NCBI GenBank assembly: GCA_022984795.1
Contig: JALIHJ010000002.1
Location: 124,001-188,000 of the forward strand
From: Fabrea salina
Lineage: Eukaryota > Ciliophora > Heterotrichea > Heterotrichida > Fabreidae
DNA: 64,000 nt
Reading direction: 5' to 3'
Every line of letters begins with the position of its first letter. The first letter of the stretch is position 1. Position numbers and translations under genes: made by a program. Of this stretch, positions 47,040-57,023 are shown one piece after another. The notes beneath the pieces are model-generated. The model made no database searches and was not told the DNA's origin. It was given only the letters and a program-made list of their open reading frames with translations.

Positions 47040-47882
47040 ATGTATTCTTCACCAAAGTAATAACTACACAGCTTAAACGCAGAGCTTGGACAGCTACAGG
47101 CTAACTACGGACAGTTAAGGGCACTTAATCCAGGCAGTTATGAGTTCCCTCTCAATATCCAAGGCTATCCTCTTTACATTCAAGTGTAAGGTCAATGCAG
47201 CCACATTCCACCAAACTACCCAAACGGACCCCCTGGAATACAAGTCATGAGTCCAGTTAGACACTCTATAGTCGACAACAACATGCACTGCATCCACTAT
47301 TCTTTGAGGAACTGGGGCCCTGGGTCTAGCATTGTGAGCAGCGTCTACCAGATCCACAACGAGTTTATAAAGAACCCTCCCAGGCCTATAAAACCTTCCG
47401 CTACTTGCGACTTTACTCAAAAACTAAGCACACTTTCCAAAAGGGAACTTAAAGAAATGACTCAAGAAGACAAGCTTGCAATAGTTTACCAGGAAAAAGG
47501 CATTAAGGACTTGTTAAAAGACAAAGAAACTTTATTTAATGAAATCAAAACACTTGCCCAAGAAAACACTGATGTTTACGCAAAACAAGCCCAGGAGTCC
47601 AAGGCTACTTACGACCAAAAACTCCAAGAGTACTATGAAATAAAGGAGGTGTTTGTGAAGAACCTTGAAAGTCAAGAGCAAAAACAGGTAAAACTCACTT
47701 AGAACAACAAGTTACTAGAAAAAGAGTTAAGTGACTTAATTGAGACCCACAAAGTTAAAGTTGAAACTGCCCAGACTGCACTGAGTGAAAACTTTAATCA
47801 AGAAAACCTGAAAGCCTACATTCAAGAAAGCAAAAAGCTAACTACTTTAGATGTGCTGCTCAAGAAACTCAGTAAAGTTTAA
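47040..47882 (+). CDS. VPS37: VPS37A-like ESCRT-I subunit (UEV-like plus Mod(r)), three introns
   Basis: About 265 residues once the introns 47057-47071, 47186-47200 and 47688-47702 are removed. The N-terminal 100 residues are a UEV/UBC-like domain (YPLYIQVHIPPNYPNGPP, IHYSLRNWGPGSSIVSSVYQIHNEF). The rest is a Mod(r) coiled coil (LSKRELKEMTQEDKLAIVYQ, then LLEKELSDLIETHK, and LKAYIQESKKL). UEV plus Mod(r) is the VPS37A plan. VPS37 holds the ESCRT-I stalk together for sorting ubiquitinated cargo into multivesicular bodies. Four exons make it the most intron-rich gene here. Its 3' end overlaps the convergent TBCK gene by 14 coding bases. Confidence 0.85.
47057..47071 (+). other. 15-nt intron 1 of the VPS37A-like gene
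   Basis: GTAATAACTACACAG. It ends CAG and splits an Asn codon after MYSSP. The unspliced frame stops at once. A at position 10. Confidence 0.85.
47186..47200 (+). other. 15-nt intron 2 of the VPS37A-like gene
   Basis: GTAAGGTCAATGCAG. It ends CAG and splits the Val codon of YIQVHIPP. Splicing restores the UBC-fold strand. A at position 10. Confidence 0.88.
47688..47702 (+). other. 15-nt intron 3 of the VPS37A-like gene
   Basis: GTAAAACTCACTTAG, between EQKQ and NNKLLEKE in the Mod(r) coiled coil. A at position 10. Confidence 0.92.
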
Positions 47883-50259
47883 ATTTAGAAAATATTGATT
47901 GCTTTTCTTGGTCTTCTACTAAAAGTTCACTAAAGTCAGAACCCATGGCTTCAATGCCTCCTTCTAAACCACAAACTCTAGGAATTCCCTTTTTAACTAG
48001 TATGTTTCCCAGCGAAATAGCTTTAGGGACTTCATCCCCAGCTAGTACTACTATTTTTCCTTTAGAGTAGCTTTTCAAAGCTTCAAACTGTGAAAGAGTA
48101 AGTTTTACAAGTGGAAGTCCATCAGTAGTTTGGGACCTTAAAGGAAGGTTTATTGACCCTTTGATTCTTAGTTGTTTGTACTGGTCTGAGTTCCTTAAGT
48201 CCACTACTAAGTAACTTTCTTTAAAAGCAAGTAAGTCTTTGGGTTCCAAAAAGGTTATTAAAGTTTCTGCATTCAAAAGCTCTTCTTTGTTTTTCAGCAA
48301 CGAAACACTCAGAGGAATTTTGTTCCAAAGCTGGTCAGCGTCTTCCAGGCACTGTTTAATGTTTAGAAGTCCTGAAAGGCCAGATAAGACTTCAATGATT
48401 CCGTTGCTAGAGGACTCCAAAACTCTTTTACGGACCTGCTTCAGAACTGCAATTCCTAAAACATACAAAAAACTAGGTGGTTCTGTCAGGAGTTTATCCC
48501 AAATGTAATAGATTTTGTCTATAGAAAACACGTCTAACTATGAAATACGGGCAAAAAGAGTGAAAATCCAAGGAGAGGCGTACATTTCAGGAAGTATTCC
48601 TTCTTTGTGCAGGTGCTGGCCAAGCAAAGGATCTACAAAGTTCAAAAGGTTCCTAAACAGCAGAAGCATTTTGAAGCCTACCTGGTCTTGTTCTAAACTT
48701 TCTAAAAGGTACTTCTGGATCATTTTATCAGTGCAGAAGTAAGCTTGTTCTTCTTTTTCAAACAAACACAAAAACCCCGCAGCAATGGAGTCTATTCCTT
48801 GGGAGTACTTTACATTAGGGTGGTTGGAAGCCCAAGTTTTAACTACTTTCTTCAGTTTGTGTTTTCCACTTTCAGAAGAAAGGAACAGGTGGTACTGGTG
48901 GCATCGTGGAATGTCTACTGATATTTGTTTTTCTGAGGAGTTCAACCTAAAGCTTTCGTAAAAAGAATACAGCAGCTCAGGTTGATTGCAATCAAGCAAC
49001 TTTTTGTAAATAGAAGCCCTTAAAGGACTGGGAAAAGGAGGCTTGTCAGCAGACTCTTTGAACTTTTTTAACTTGTCCAAAAAGGTATTTACGGACTTTG
49101 AACTGTCTTCTGATTCCAAACTCTTGACTGACTTAGATTTAAAAACACTTCCAAGCTTACCAAAAAAACTTTCACTTCTAGCATAAACACCTTCGCTTAA
49201 GTTCTTGTCTTGAGTAAAGCCAGAAAAATCACTCACTTCGTTTTGTTCTGATTCTAGTAAAGAAAGGAAGTCTTTAATTTTAAGTTGTTTGGAACTAGAA
49301 ACTACACTTGCTGGGGCCTCATCTCCAGTAATTACACTTGGTATCTTTAAAACAGGGGGTGTGTAATGGATCAGCCCTATCGATATAAAGTACTCTTCAG
49401 GTGTTTTTTTGAGTTTTTTGTATTTTTTCCACAAGTAAAACAGTGTTTCAAAAGAGTAGGGAAAGTCTTCGTTAACTGGCAAGTCAACTTTAAGGAAGTA
49501 AGGGTGGTGCAAAAGGTCATAAGCGTCATGCCGCTCCAAAGGGTCGAACCTAAGCATTGATCCAAGCACCTCTTTGAAGTTTTGGCTAACAGGGACTTTT
49601 ACTAATTCAAACGCAAAGAACTTAGAAAGCTCTGTGCTGTGCTCTTTGTAAACCGAAAAATCTTTGACTAGGTCTCGGTACTCAATAAGTGGGTCTTTTA
49701 AGGGCACTTTCATTCCACTAAGGACTTCTAGGAAAATAACTCCCAAAGCCCAAGTGTCAATCTTGTATAAACTTCCAGGAACCTGGAATTCTTCAGGAGC
49801 ACAGTACAACTTGTTTCTTTTAAGGTGTTCTCCTAAAAGTGAATACTCTCCAAACTGCACTAGTTTAGGGTGGTTACGGTTCATAAGTTGAATGTGTTTG
49901 GGCTCTAAATTCAGTAGAGCTATTCCCTCTTTCATCAGCTTGACCACTGCGCTCAAGATTTGATACAAACAACTTTTCAATTCAGTTTCTGTGTAAAAGT
50001 CTTTGTGTGTAAAGTGTTCTTCGTAAGACTCAAAGGTTAAAATGAACTTTTTGTGACCTAAGTGTGTTAAATCTACTAAGTAAGATAAGTTGGGGTGAGT
50101 TATTTGCTTTAAACAAGAAAACCGAGCGTAGAACTCAGAAGCAGAGAACTTACTAGTGGTCTCAGTCGTTTCACTATCGCATTCACTTTGAGAAGAAAGT
50201 TCACTTAAGTTGAGTTCAGGCAACTTGTAATAGTTAAACCCAAAACAAAGTTCTTCCAT
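47869..50259 (-). CDS. TBCK: TBCK: pseudokinase, TBC and rhodanese domains, one intron
   Basis: About 791 residues after removing the intron 48534-48548. The three domains come in TBCK order. First is a protein-kinase-like domain (about 50-255) lacking HRD and DFG (PKHIQLMNRNHPKLVQFGEY), so a pseudokinase. Next is a TBC domain (about 400-600) with VDIPRCHQYH, VKYSQGIDSIAAGFL, and SPWIFTLFA joined across the splice to HVFSIDKIYYIWDKLL. Last is a C-terminal rhodanese (YLVVDLRNSDQYKQLRIKGSINLP). The rhodanese lacks a catalytic Cys, as in animals. TBCK is part of the FERRY Rab5-effector complex and is linked to mTOR signalling. The gene ends at TGA. Confidence 0.92.
48534..48548 (-). other. 15-nt intron in the TBCK gene
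   Basis: On the coding strand GTATTTCATAGTTAG, splitting the His codon of FAHVFSIDK in the TBC domain. A at position 10. GTAT replaces the usual GTAA. Confidence 0.88.
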
Positions 50260-50264
50260 TTACA

Positions 50265-53021
50265 TTAAGCGTTTTTAGGTTTTTTCTTGGGAAGCTTCTT
50301 AAAAGAGTCATCTTCCAGGTCACTTTGTTTAAAGTAGTGCGGAGCCAACTCAGCTAGCCACTGGGGGTTTATTTCAGCAATTTGCCTCATAAACTCCTTA
50401 GTAGTAAGTACCAATTCATAATACAAAAGCCACTTAGGAGTTTCCTTGAACAAAACAGAACTAGGGTGAATGTTTACACTGTGGTTGTTTTTCACAGTTT
50501 TGTACAGGCCTGATTTATGCAGCCTCGCAGCGTTGAAAAAGTAACCAGAACAAAAAGACTTTAAAACCAAAGAGTTGTCTTCACAAGGCTCAGTGTTGAC
50601 TTGAATGTCTACTTTGTTGCAGAGTTCCACAAGTTGTTCTCTTATGTCTCTGGCTTTCCTCATACTTCGGCCCTGTATGTAGTGCTCTTTGCACCAGTTC
50701 ATAGAGTACTCGTTGTCTGCCCACTGAGAGTAAACATTCAATAAAGTTATATGGTCCCCTCCTGGCCTCGAAAACCCCATTTTAGCGTTGTCTGCGTACA
50801 AAGCTCTTTCCTTGGGTCTATAGAAAACAGAACCTCCCACACTTACCATAGCTACAATGGTAACTACTTCCTCCACACACTTGTACTCTGCAGCCTTAAG
50901 AATACACTTGGCAAGTTTGGGGTCAACAGGGAACTCAGCCATCCTTCTGCCTACTCCAGTGAGTTCGCCTTCGTCATTCATTGCTTCCAAAGCATAAAGG
51001 TCCTCTATAGCTCTCATCAAAGTTTCGCTTGGAGGAGGGTCCATGAAGTCAAAGTTAACTAGGTCGTTAACTCCCAAAGACTTTAAAATCAAAACTACGT
51101 TTGCAATGTTTGAGCGCTGGATTTCAGGTGCAGGGTTTTCTTCCAACTCGTGCTCGTAGGACCACAACGTGTAAAGTCTGAAGCACTTGCCAGGAGCTAC
51201 TCTTCCTGCCCTGCCTGCTCTTTGTCTAGCTGAAGCTTTAGAAACAGGAGTCACTGCAAGGCTTTCCATTCCTGTACGGGGGTTGTAAGAGCTTTCTTTG
51301 CACAGTCCTGAGTCTATTACGTAGATTATGTTGTCTATTGTCACAGAAGTTTCAGCTATGTTTGTAGCTAGCACTACTTTTCTTGCACCTTCAGGTGTGG
51401 GCTCAAATATCCAGGCTTGCTGTTCGCTTGGAAGTGAACTGTAGATAGGAAGAATTACTAACTCAGGAATCTTGCTGCCTAAGCCGCGAGTTCGGGAAAT
51501 AAGCATTTCTTGGGCGTGCTCAATGTCGTCTTGGCCAGTGTAAAAAGCAAGAATGTCTCCTTTAGGCTGCGTTATGTGTATTTGCAGAATAGTTACAACC
51601 GAGGCTTCTACGTAGTCAGCTTCAGGGGCTTTTGTGTAGTAAATGTCCACAGGGTACTTTCTTCCTGGAATAGTGTAAATCGGACAGCAGTCAAAGTACT
51701 CAGCAAACTTTTCGCAGTCCATAGTTGCTGAGGATATAAGTACTTTAAGGTCCTTTCTTGCTTTGACAAGGTCTTTTATAAGTCCAAAAAGAATGTCTGT
51801 GTGCAAGGTTCTTTCATGGGCTTCGTCAATCATGATTACACTATAGTCTGAAAGGCTAGGGTCCACCATAAACTCCCTCAGAAGCATTCCATCTGTCATG
51901 TACTTAATGATTGTTTTGTCACTAGTATAGTCTTCGAACCTAATGGAGTAGCCTACTTCATGGCCTAGCTTACACCCTAGCTCACTCGAAACCCTAGAAG
52001 CTACACTCATTGCTGCTACTCTTCGGGGTTGTGTGCAAGCTATTTTTCCACTGGTGGTGTATCCTATTTCATGCAGGTACTGGGGAATTTGGGTAGTTTT
52101 CCCTGAACCTGTTTCGCCAACTATAACTAGCACATTGTAGTCGCGTATGGCTTCAAGTAAGTCTTCTTTGTAGTAAAATATAGGAAGTGTTTCTCTAGCT
52201 GTTTGGATTTCAGGTCCATCAGAGTCATCTAAAAAGGCATCGCCTTCTTGCAAGCTAGTTCTAATAAAGTCAATTTGGCTATCTAAAATCAAGTCATACT
52301 TGTTAGTAGAAACAGAATCCCTTGCTCCAAACTTGCTTTGTGCTCTGGTGGTTTGGAAGCTTTCCCAAAGTTCTTGTTCTGGAAGTTCGGGTTTTTCTTC
52401 TTTATATCTTTGGTGAAGAACATTGAACCTTTCTTTTAAGTTAGGTTGCTCCAGAGAGTCGTAGGAGTTAGGAAGTTTGTAACTCATAACCTCTTCTCTC
52501 TTTTGACTTTGTTGCACTGCAAGTTCGTATATTTTTTTGTTGATCTCAAACTCTTCCTTTTCTTTTCGGGAAACATTCTGGGTTTGGAAGAACTTTTCCT
52601 CGTCTTCTAGTTGGCGTTTCATAAGGTCAATTTGTTGAGGTTCCCTCATTTCTAAGTACTTCCACCTAGAGAGTGTTTTCATTTCCTCAATTGCTTTCAT
52701 TCTTTCTTCTTCGTTCATTTCTAAGTGCTTTTGCTTTTTGTCGTGTTTGGACTTCGGCTTCTTAGAAACTAGTTCGTAAGAAGGGTTGGTGGGTTCTTTT
52801 TCTGGGTTTTCTTGGATTTCTGTCGGTTTGCAGAACTTTCCGAAAACTTTAGAAGCAAATTCTGAAGTTTGAGAGTTATCGGGAAAGTCAATTTCTAGTA
52901 GTTTGCTTTCAATGTCTTTTTCACAGGTTGAAGACTTTGCTATTCCCAAAACGTAGTCTACTGTGTGTCTGTCTGAAAACCCTATTAGGTCGTACAGCTG
53001 GTCACTTACCCAGTTATCCAT
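50265..53021 (-). CDS. DHX16: DEAH-box spliceosomal helicase DHX16/Prp2
   Basis: A 918-residue RNA helicase. The two RecA domains have GETGSGKTTQIPQYLHE (motif I, near 305), CTQPRRVAAMSVA (Ia), DEAHERT (II), SATMD (III), ATNIAETSVTI (V) and QRAGRAGR (VI). Winged-helix, ratchet and OB domains follow. The N-terminal 280 residues resemble DHX16 (WVSDQLYDLIGFSDRHTVDYV, then RWKYLEMREPQQIDLMKRQLEDEE). Prp2/DHX16 remodels the activated spliceosome before the first step. This is relevant in an organism that must excise 15-nt introns. It diverges from the P2X-like gene with a 6-bp spacer. Confidence 0.95.
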   Translation of the reverse strand: MDNWVSDQLYDLIGFSDRHTVDYVLGIAKSSTCEKDIESKLLEIDFPDNSQTSEFASKVFGKFCKPTEIQENPEKEPTNPSYELVSKKPKSKHDKKQKHLEMNEEERMKAIEEMKTLSRWKYLEMREPQQIDLMKRQLEDEEKFFQTQNVSRKEKEEFEINKKIYELAVQQSQKREEVMSYKLPNSYDSLEQPNLKERFNVLHQRYKEEKPELPEQELWESFQTTRAQSKFGARDSVSTNKYDLILDSQIDFIRTSLQEGDAFLDDSDGPEIQTARETLPIFYYKEDLLEAIRDYNVLVIVGETGSGKTTQIPQYLHEIGYTTSGKIACTQPRRVAAMSVASRVSSELGCKLGHEVGYSIRFEDYTSDKTIIKYMTDGMLLREFMVDPSLSDYSVIMIDEAHERTLHTDILFGLIKDLVKARKDLKVLISSATMDCEKFAEYFDCCPIYTIPGRKYPVDIYYTKAPEADYVEASVVTILQIHITQPKGDILAFYTGQDDIEHAQEMLISRTRGLGSKIPELVILPIYSSLPSEQQAWIFEPTPEGARKVVLATNIAETSVTIDNIIYVIDSGLCKESSYNPRTGMESLAVTPVSKASARQRAGRAGRVAPGKCFRLYTLWSYEHELEENPAPEIQRSNIANVVLILKSLGVNDLVNFDFMDPPPSETLMRAIEDLYALEAMNDEGELTGVGRRMAEFPVDPKLAKCILKAAEYKCVEEVVTIVAMVSVGGSVFYRPKERALYADNAKMGFSRPGGDHITLLNVYSQWADNEYSMNWCKEHYIQGRSMRKARDIREQLVELCNKVDIQVNTEPCEDNSLVLKSFCSGYFFNAARLHKSGLYKTVKNNHSVNIHPSSVLFKETPKWLLYYELVLTTKEFMRQIAEINPQWLAELAPHYFKQSDLEDDSFKKLPKKKPKNA

Positions 53022-53027
53022 TTATAC
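53022..53027. promoter_or_regulatory. 6-bp spacer between divergent start codons
   Basis: TTATAC is all that separates the ATG of DHX16 (minus) from that of the P2X-like gene (plus), the shortest divergent spacer in the window. On the minus strand it reads GTATAA directly before ATG, matching the recurrent TATAAATG context. Confidence 0.35.
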
Positions 53028-54158
53028 ATGCTAGAACGCTTACTTGGAAGAGACCCTGACAAAGTGTTTCCTTACCCCACTTTCCAGATTCTGGTTATCA
53101 AAGACTGGCTTATGGCTATCATAAGTGGTTTGCTTACGGCAGCAGTAATTATTTACACTGTTGTGTATGTGTTTATAATTCTGCAGCAGTACAACGTTTC
53201 AGGCAATTGGGACGGCTACACTTACTACTTCGTAAGTGGAAAAGCGTACTCAGAAGAAAACTCAGAAGTCTATGACGCAGGCGACTTGGTGTACCCCCAC
53301 CAAGACTCTAGCGGAATTACTTTAGGTGTTTACTTGTATAAGGCTGAAAACCAGGAACTTGGGTACTGCACTACTGAGTGCACAATAGATAGTGACTGTC
53401 CTGAAAACCCTCCACTGAGCAACAGTAGATGTTTGGAGGGCTACTGCGATCAGCTTACTTGGTGTCCAAATATAGACTCTAGTTTAGCTTCTCCGGAAGA
53501 AGTCCAGATTAAGGGGGTAGAAAACTTAGTTTTAAATGTAAAGTCAGGAATTTACTTTCCTCAGTATGACACCAAAGACTACTCTAGTTACGAAAGCCAA
53601 AAAAACTTAGACTCTAGCCAAAGACTAAACCTTTACTTAATAGGTGATTTGCTCAACGAAGCTGGAATTGAAAGCATTGATGAAATTAAAAACACCGGAG
53701 CTATTATTGAACTGAACTTTAAGTGGAAGTGCAACGCCAATGACGAGTCTTGCGAGCCCAGTGTTGAAGTTCAGAGACTCGATACTGGAGATGCTGACTA
53801 TCCTGTGTTTTACGAGTAAAGTGTATGCAGTCGTGCTTTTCATTACTACGAAGAAGAGATCCTTAAAAGGGACTTGTTTAGGTTCATTTCAGTTAAGTTT
53901 ATAAACATATCTAGAGGGGAAGGATACGAGTTTTCACTGCAAAAAACAGTGCTGCAAATAGCCTCTGCCTTGGCACTTCTAAAACTTACAACTGCAATTT
54001 CAGACTTCTTCATGCTTAACTTTTACCCTAACAAAACTAGGCGCAGGAACTTTAAAAAACTTAAAATAGAAGACAGTGTGGACTTCAGCGACAAAGGAGA
54101 CAGAATAGACTACATCAGGTTTTTGAGGGAAGAAAGAGAAAGAGGCAATGAACAGTAA
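53028..54158 (+). CDS. P2X-like ATP-gated cation channel, one intron
   Basis: About 371 residues after removing the intron 53816-53830. Two transmembrane segments (about 29-53 and about 300-325) enclose a large cysteine-containing extracellular domain, with short cytosolic ends. This is the P2X topology. The extracellular part has a P2X-like cysteine cluster (CTTECTIDSDCPENPP, RCLEGYCDQLTWCP, compare the WCPVE of P2X). The spliced sequence DYPVFYDRAFHYYEEE followed by ILKRDLFRFISVKF fits the run before TM2. Lys/Arg residues of the ATP site cannot be assigned with certainty. It is divergent, so ligand and gating are open. The C-terminus is a short basic tail (NKTRRRNFKKLK). Confidence 0.72.
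53816..53830 (+). other. 15-nt intron in the P2X-like gene
   Basis: GTAAAGTGTATGCAG, splitting an Asp codon between PVFY and RAFHYY. It ends CAG. A at position 10. Confidence 0.9.
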
Positions 54159-54905
54159 TTAATGGCAGAAAAAAGGCTTTGCATTATAGGTTTCTAGGAT
54201 TTCAGGGTAGCGAACCTCACGACTAAGGTTTATCTCTGCACGGGAGTACTCGTACAAAGCCACTGCAGGGAAGTAGCACCCTTCGTAAAAGTCCTTAAAA
54301 GCACACCCCAGGTGCCTTCCGTTCTTGAAAAAGTGGATTTCACTTCCTTCACTTACCACTAAACCAGAGTCAGTTACTCCTTTAATTCTAGGCCTTTGGG
54401 GCGGCAGGTGGATGAGACAGCCGATGATGCTTCCTATTTCATAGCCGCTTGAAAACTCTTTTCTGAACCCTTCATGAAAAACACACCCGTCAGTACTTCT
54501 GAACCCGAACCCGTACTTGTCAGCACCCACACACATTTCGAGTTCAGCTTGGTTGGTGGCAAACCCAACCCTTGAAGCTCCTTTGTTCATGTTGATAGAT
54601 GAAGTGTTGTGTGTTTGCAAGCACAGAGTGTTAGCTGTTGTAAGCAGAGGCTCTAGAATAGGTGCAGAAGGAGGAATGGAGTTTTCAGGGATTTCTAGTT
54701 CTTCAGAGGAGGGGTTGAGTATAGTCAATTCGTAGTAAAAGGTTCCCTCCGTCACGCCTTGGGCTCCTAGCACAGTTCGGTAGCCCTTGTCTCCGCTTGC
54801 TATTAATTTATTTTCGTTCAACTTGATGGCCTTTCCTTTAAGGTGACTTGAAAAAGTGTTTTGTGAGGCCTCAGATTCGTGGGCAGGTGTAAACACTTTC
54901 CTCAT
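54159..54905 (-). CDS. SPRY-domain protein
   Basis: A 248-residue protein that is almost entirely one SPRY domain: GKAIKLNENKLIASGDKGYRTVLG, GTFYYELTIL, ASRVGFATNQAEL, YGFGFRSTDGCVFHEG, YEIGSIIGCLIHLPP and GRHLGCAFKDFYEGCYFPAVALYE. The order and the YGFGFRS and FYEGCYFPAV strands look like the SPRY of ASH2L, a COMPASS methyltransferase subunit. The winged-helix/PHD part of ASH2L is absent, so it may be a stand-alone form (as in yeast Bre2) or another SPRY protein. The frame is open into the divergent gene, and ATG 54905 is chosen because it sits in the 16-bp divergent spacer context. Its stop abuts the P2X-like stop. Confidence 0.8.
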   Translation of the reverse strand: MRKVFTPAHESEASQNTFSSHLKGKAIKLNENKLIASGDKGYRTVLGAQGVTEGTFYYELTILNPSSEELEIPENSIPPSAPILEPLLTTANTLCLQTHNTSSINMNKGASRVGFATNQAELEMCVGADKYGFGFRSTDGCVFHEGFRKEFSSGYEIGSIIGCLIHLPPQRPRIKGVTDSGLVVSEGSEIHFFKNGRHLGCAFKDFYEGCYFPAVALYEYSRAEINLSREVRYPEILETYNAKPFFCH

Positions 54906-54921
54906 ACTTAATTTGAACAAT

Positions 54922-56988
54922 ATGAAGCGAAACTTCGAAGGACAGCGGATCAAGAAGAACAAAGGCATGCTTGAAAAGGAAGAAATTGCCCAGTACGACG
55001 AGCAAGGAAACCTTATTTCGGTTAAGTACGAGTACAAAGACCCTGTTTTGTCTATTTTCGAAGACGACTTGTACGCAGAGTTGTTCAACGCACGGTGCCA
55101 TGACATTGGGGAAAAGCTTGATTCAGAAAACGCTAGGAACTTTAGAGAAGAAGTTCTTAAACGGAACGACCAAAGCACTGAAAACATAAACTTGCAGTCT
55201 ATGCGGTTAGGAATCAACTCCATAATTTCTCTTGCTAACTCTTTGATTTGCCGCAAGCTAGCCAAACTCAACTTGGCAGACAACGCTATATCTGACTACG
55301 GAATCCACGCAGTCAAAAATATCCTAGAAAGCACCGATGTTGAAAAGCTGAACCTTTCCTCCAACATGATTTCAGGCGACGGTCTCAAGAACTTAATGGA
55401 CCCTATCAGCAACCACCCTAGACTCAAAGTACTTAACTTAGGGCTTTTGGAGGGAAGTTTGAGGAAGAACTCAATTGGCTTGGAAGGGGCAACTTGTTTA
55501 GCTGCAATTCTGCTGAAGACCCAAAGTTTAGAAACTTTGATTTTGGAGGACAACGACATTGGGTCAAGTGCAGGGGAGTGCTTTGGAATTGCTTTGACTC
55601 AAAACACCACACTCAGGCACTTGAAAGTTTCTGAAAACGACCTTAAAACTGAAGGATCAGTGTTTATTATAAAGAACTCCACTAAACTAGAGTCACTGGA
55701 CCTTTCAAAAAACTTTATTTCGCCTGAAGCAGGACCTGCTTTAGAGAGGCTTTTAGGTTCTTCTAGAAAACTCAAAAAACTCAACTTGGAGTGCAACGAA
55801 CTCCAGCCTTCAGGGGCTGAGTACATTTCAAAGGGCTTGAAAAGAAACAATTCTTTAGTGATGCTTAACTTGAAAGGAAACCTTTTGGGCGACGACGGGA
55901 TAGTTTACTTGGTGAATTCTCTGCAGGGAAACAAGTCCTTGAGAGAACTTAACATTTCTATGAACGAAATCGGTCCTTCAGGGGCTTCGACTGTTGCTCA
56001 GTTACTTCCAGACACTAGAATCAGGTCCTTGAACATCAGCAAAAACTACTTAGGCGAAGAAGCCGTGATAGTTTTTTCAGGAGTGTTGGGGTGTTTTGAA
56101 CCTCCTTGCAAACTCAAAACACTTAACTTGGCTTCTTGCAGAATAAGTGACGGAGAGATGGAAACTTTCGTTGAAGCTTTGATTGAAAACAAGTTTCTGA
56201 ACAACTTAAACCTTTCTGACAACTTTATTTCGGAGAGGCTAGAAAACACCCTGGTGGAGTGCTTGGACAAGAACTACTTTTTGTGTAAACTACTTTTGGC
56301 AGGAAACCGGATAAGTCACTCTTGCATTAACAAAATCAAAAAAATCTGCGAAAGAAACAAAAGAGAAATTGAAAATGCTGAACCCAACCGACTCAAGAAC
56401 GAACAGTACAGACTGGAGTACGAACGCAAGAAACTAGCCCAAGCTGAAGATGAACTCCACAAACAAATGTCAGAAGTGGACAAAGTAAAGGAACTGAGGG
56501 AAGACGTTATGAGCCAAATTGAAGTTTTGAGAGAAAACGAAAAATCCAAACGCGACTACGAAAAACAAAAAATCCAAGAGGAACAAAACATGATCCAAGA
56601 CAAAGAAAACAGAATTGCCAAAGCCAAAAACGAACTAGAAACCATGAACGTGATGTACTCTAGACAAATAGAAGAGCTCAAACAAGAGTACGAAGAAAAG
56701 TTTGGCAAAAAAGAACAACTTGAAAAAGAAATAGGGCAAATCGAAGAGGAAAACAGAGACCTTGACACAGACTTTCCAGAGATGATCAGGGAGTTGCAAG
56801 AGCAGATTAAAAACGCGCAAAAGGAAACAAGCCAAATTGAAGGAGAAACTAAGTCTGTCAGGGAACAAATTAGGGAAGTAGAAGCAGAACTTAATTCCTT
56901 GAAAGCTGAAACTGAAAACTCCGGAGTCCAAAACACCCCTAAAGAAGTTCCCTCCAAAAAGCCCCGTAAAAGTGTCAGGAAAAGTTAA
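54922..56988 (+). CDS. RNI-LRR protein with long coiled-coil tail
   Basis: A 688-residue protein from ATG 54922. An upstream in-frame Met lies inside the opposite SPRY gene and is rejected. Residues about 85-470 are some thirteen RNI-type leucine-rich repeats (LAKLNLADNAISDYG, VEKLNLSSNMISGDG, LETLILEDNDIGSSAG, LKKLNLECNELQPSG, LRELNISMNEIGPSG). Residues about 475-670 form a continuous charged coiled coil (KLAQAEDELHKQMSEVDKVKEL, QIEELKQEYEEKFGKKEQLEKE). A basic KKPRKSVRKS ends the protein. LRR plus coiled coil is common in axonemal and basal-body proteins. The exact orthologue is not recognised. Confidence 0.85.
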   Translation: MKRNFEGQRIKKNKGMLEKEEIAQYDEQGNLISVKYEYKDPVLSIFEDDLYAELFNARCHDIGEKLDSENARNFREEVLKRNDQSTENINLQSMRLGINSIISLANSLICRKLAKLNLADNAISDYGIHAVKNILESTDVEKLNLSSNMISGDGLKNLMDPISNHPRLKVLNLGLLEGSLRKNSIGLEGATCLAAILLKTQSLETLILEDNDIGSSAGECFGIALTQNTTLRHLKVSENDLKTEGSVFIIKNSTKLESLDLSKNFISPEAGPALERLLGSSRKLKKLNLECNELQPSGAEYISKGLKRNNSLVMLNLKGNLLGDDGIVYLVNSLQGNKSLRELNISMNEIGPSGASTVAQLLPDTRIRSLNISKNYLGEEAVIVFSGVLGCFEPPCKLKTLNLASCRISDGEMETFVEALIENKFLNNLNLSDNFISERLENTLVECLDKNYFLCKLLLAGNRISHSCINKIKKICERNKREIENAEPNRLKNEQYRLEYERKKLAQAEDELHKQMSEVDKVKELREDVMSQIEVLRENEKSKRDYEKQKIQEEQNMIQDKENRIAKAKNELETMNVMYSRQIEELKQEYEEKFGKKEQLEKEIGQIEEENRDLDTDFPEMIRELQEQIKNAQKETSQIEGETKSVREQIREVEAELNSLKAETENSGVQNTPKEVPSKKPRKSVRKS

Positions 56989-57023
56989 TTTGTTTACTCA
57001 GTTAAGATGTTTATTAAATTCAA

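Noticed and set aside
47869-47871. Blepharisma-like code with TGA as Trp
   Set aside because: TGA ends TBCK, the RING-like gene and array member C at sensible points, and no long frame needs TGA as sense. The standard code fits.
55000-55283. Open minus-strand frame upstream of the SPRY gene (to 55283)
   Set aside because: It runs through the coding sequence of the LRR gene on the other strand and has no domain content. The Met at 54905 gives a complete SPRY protein.
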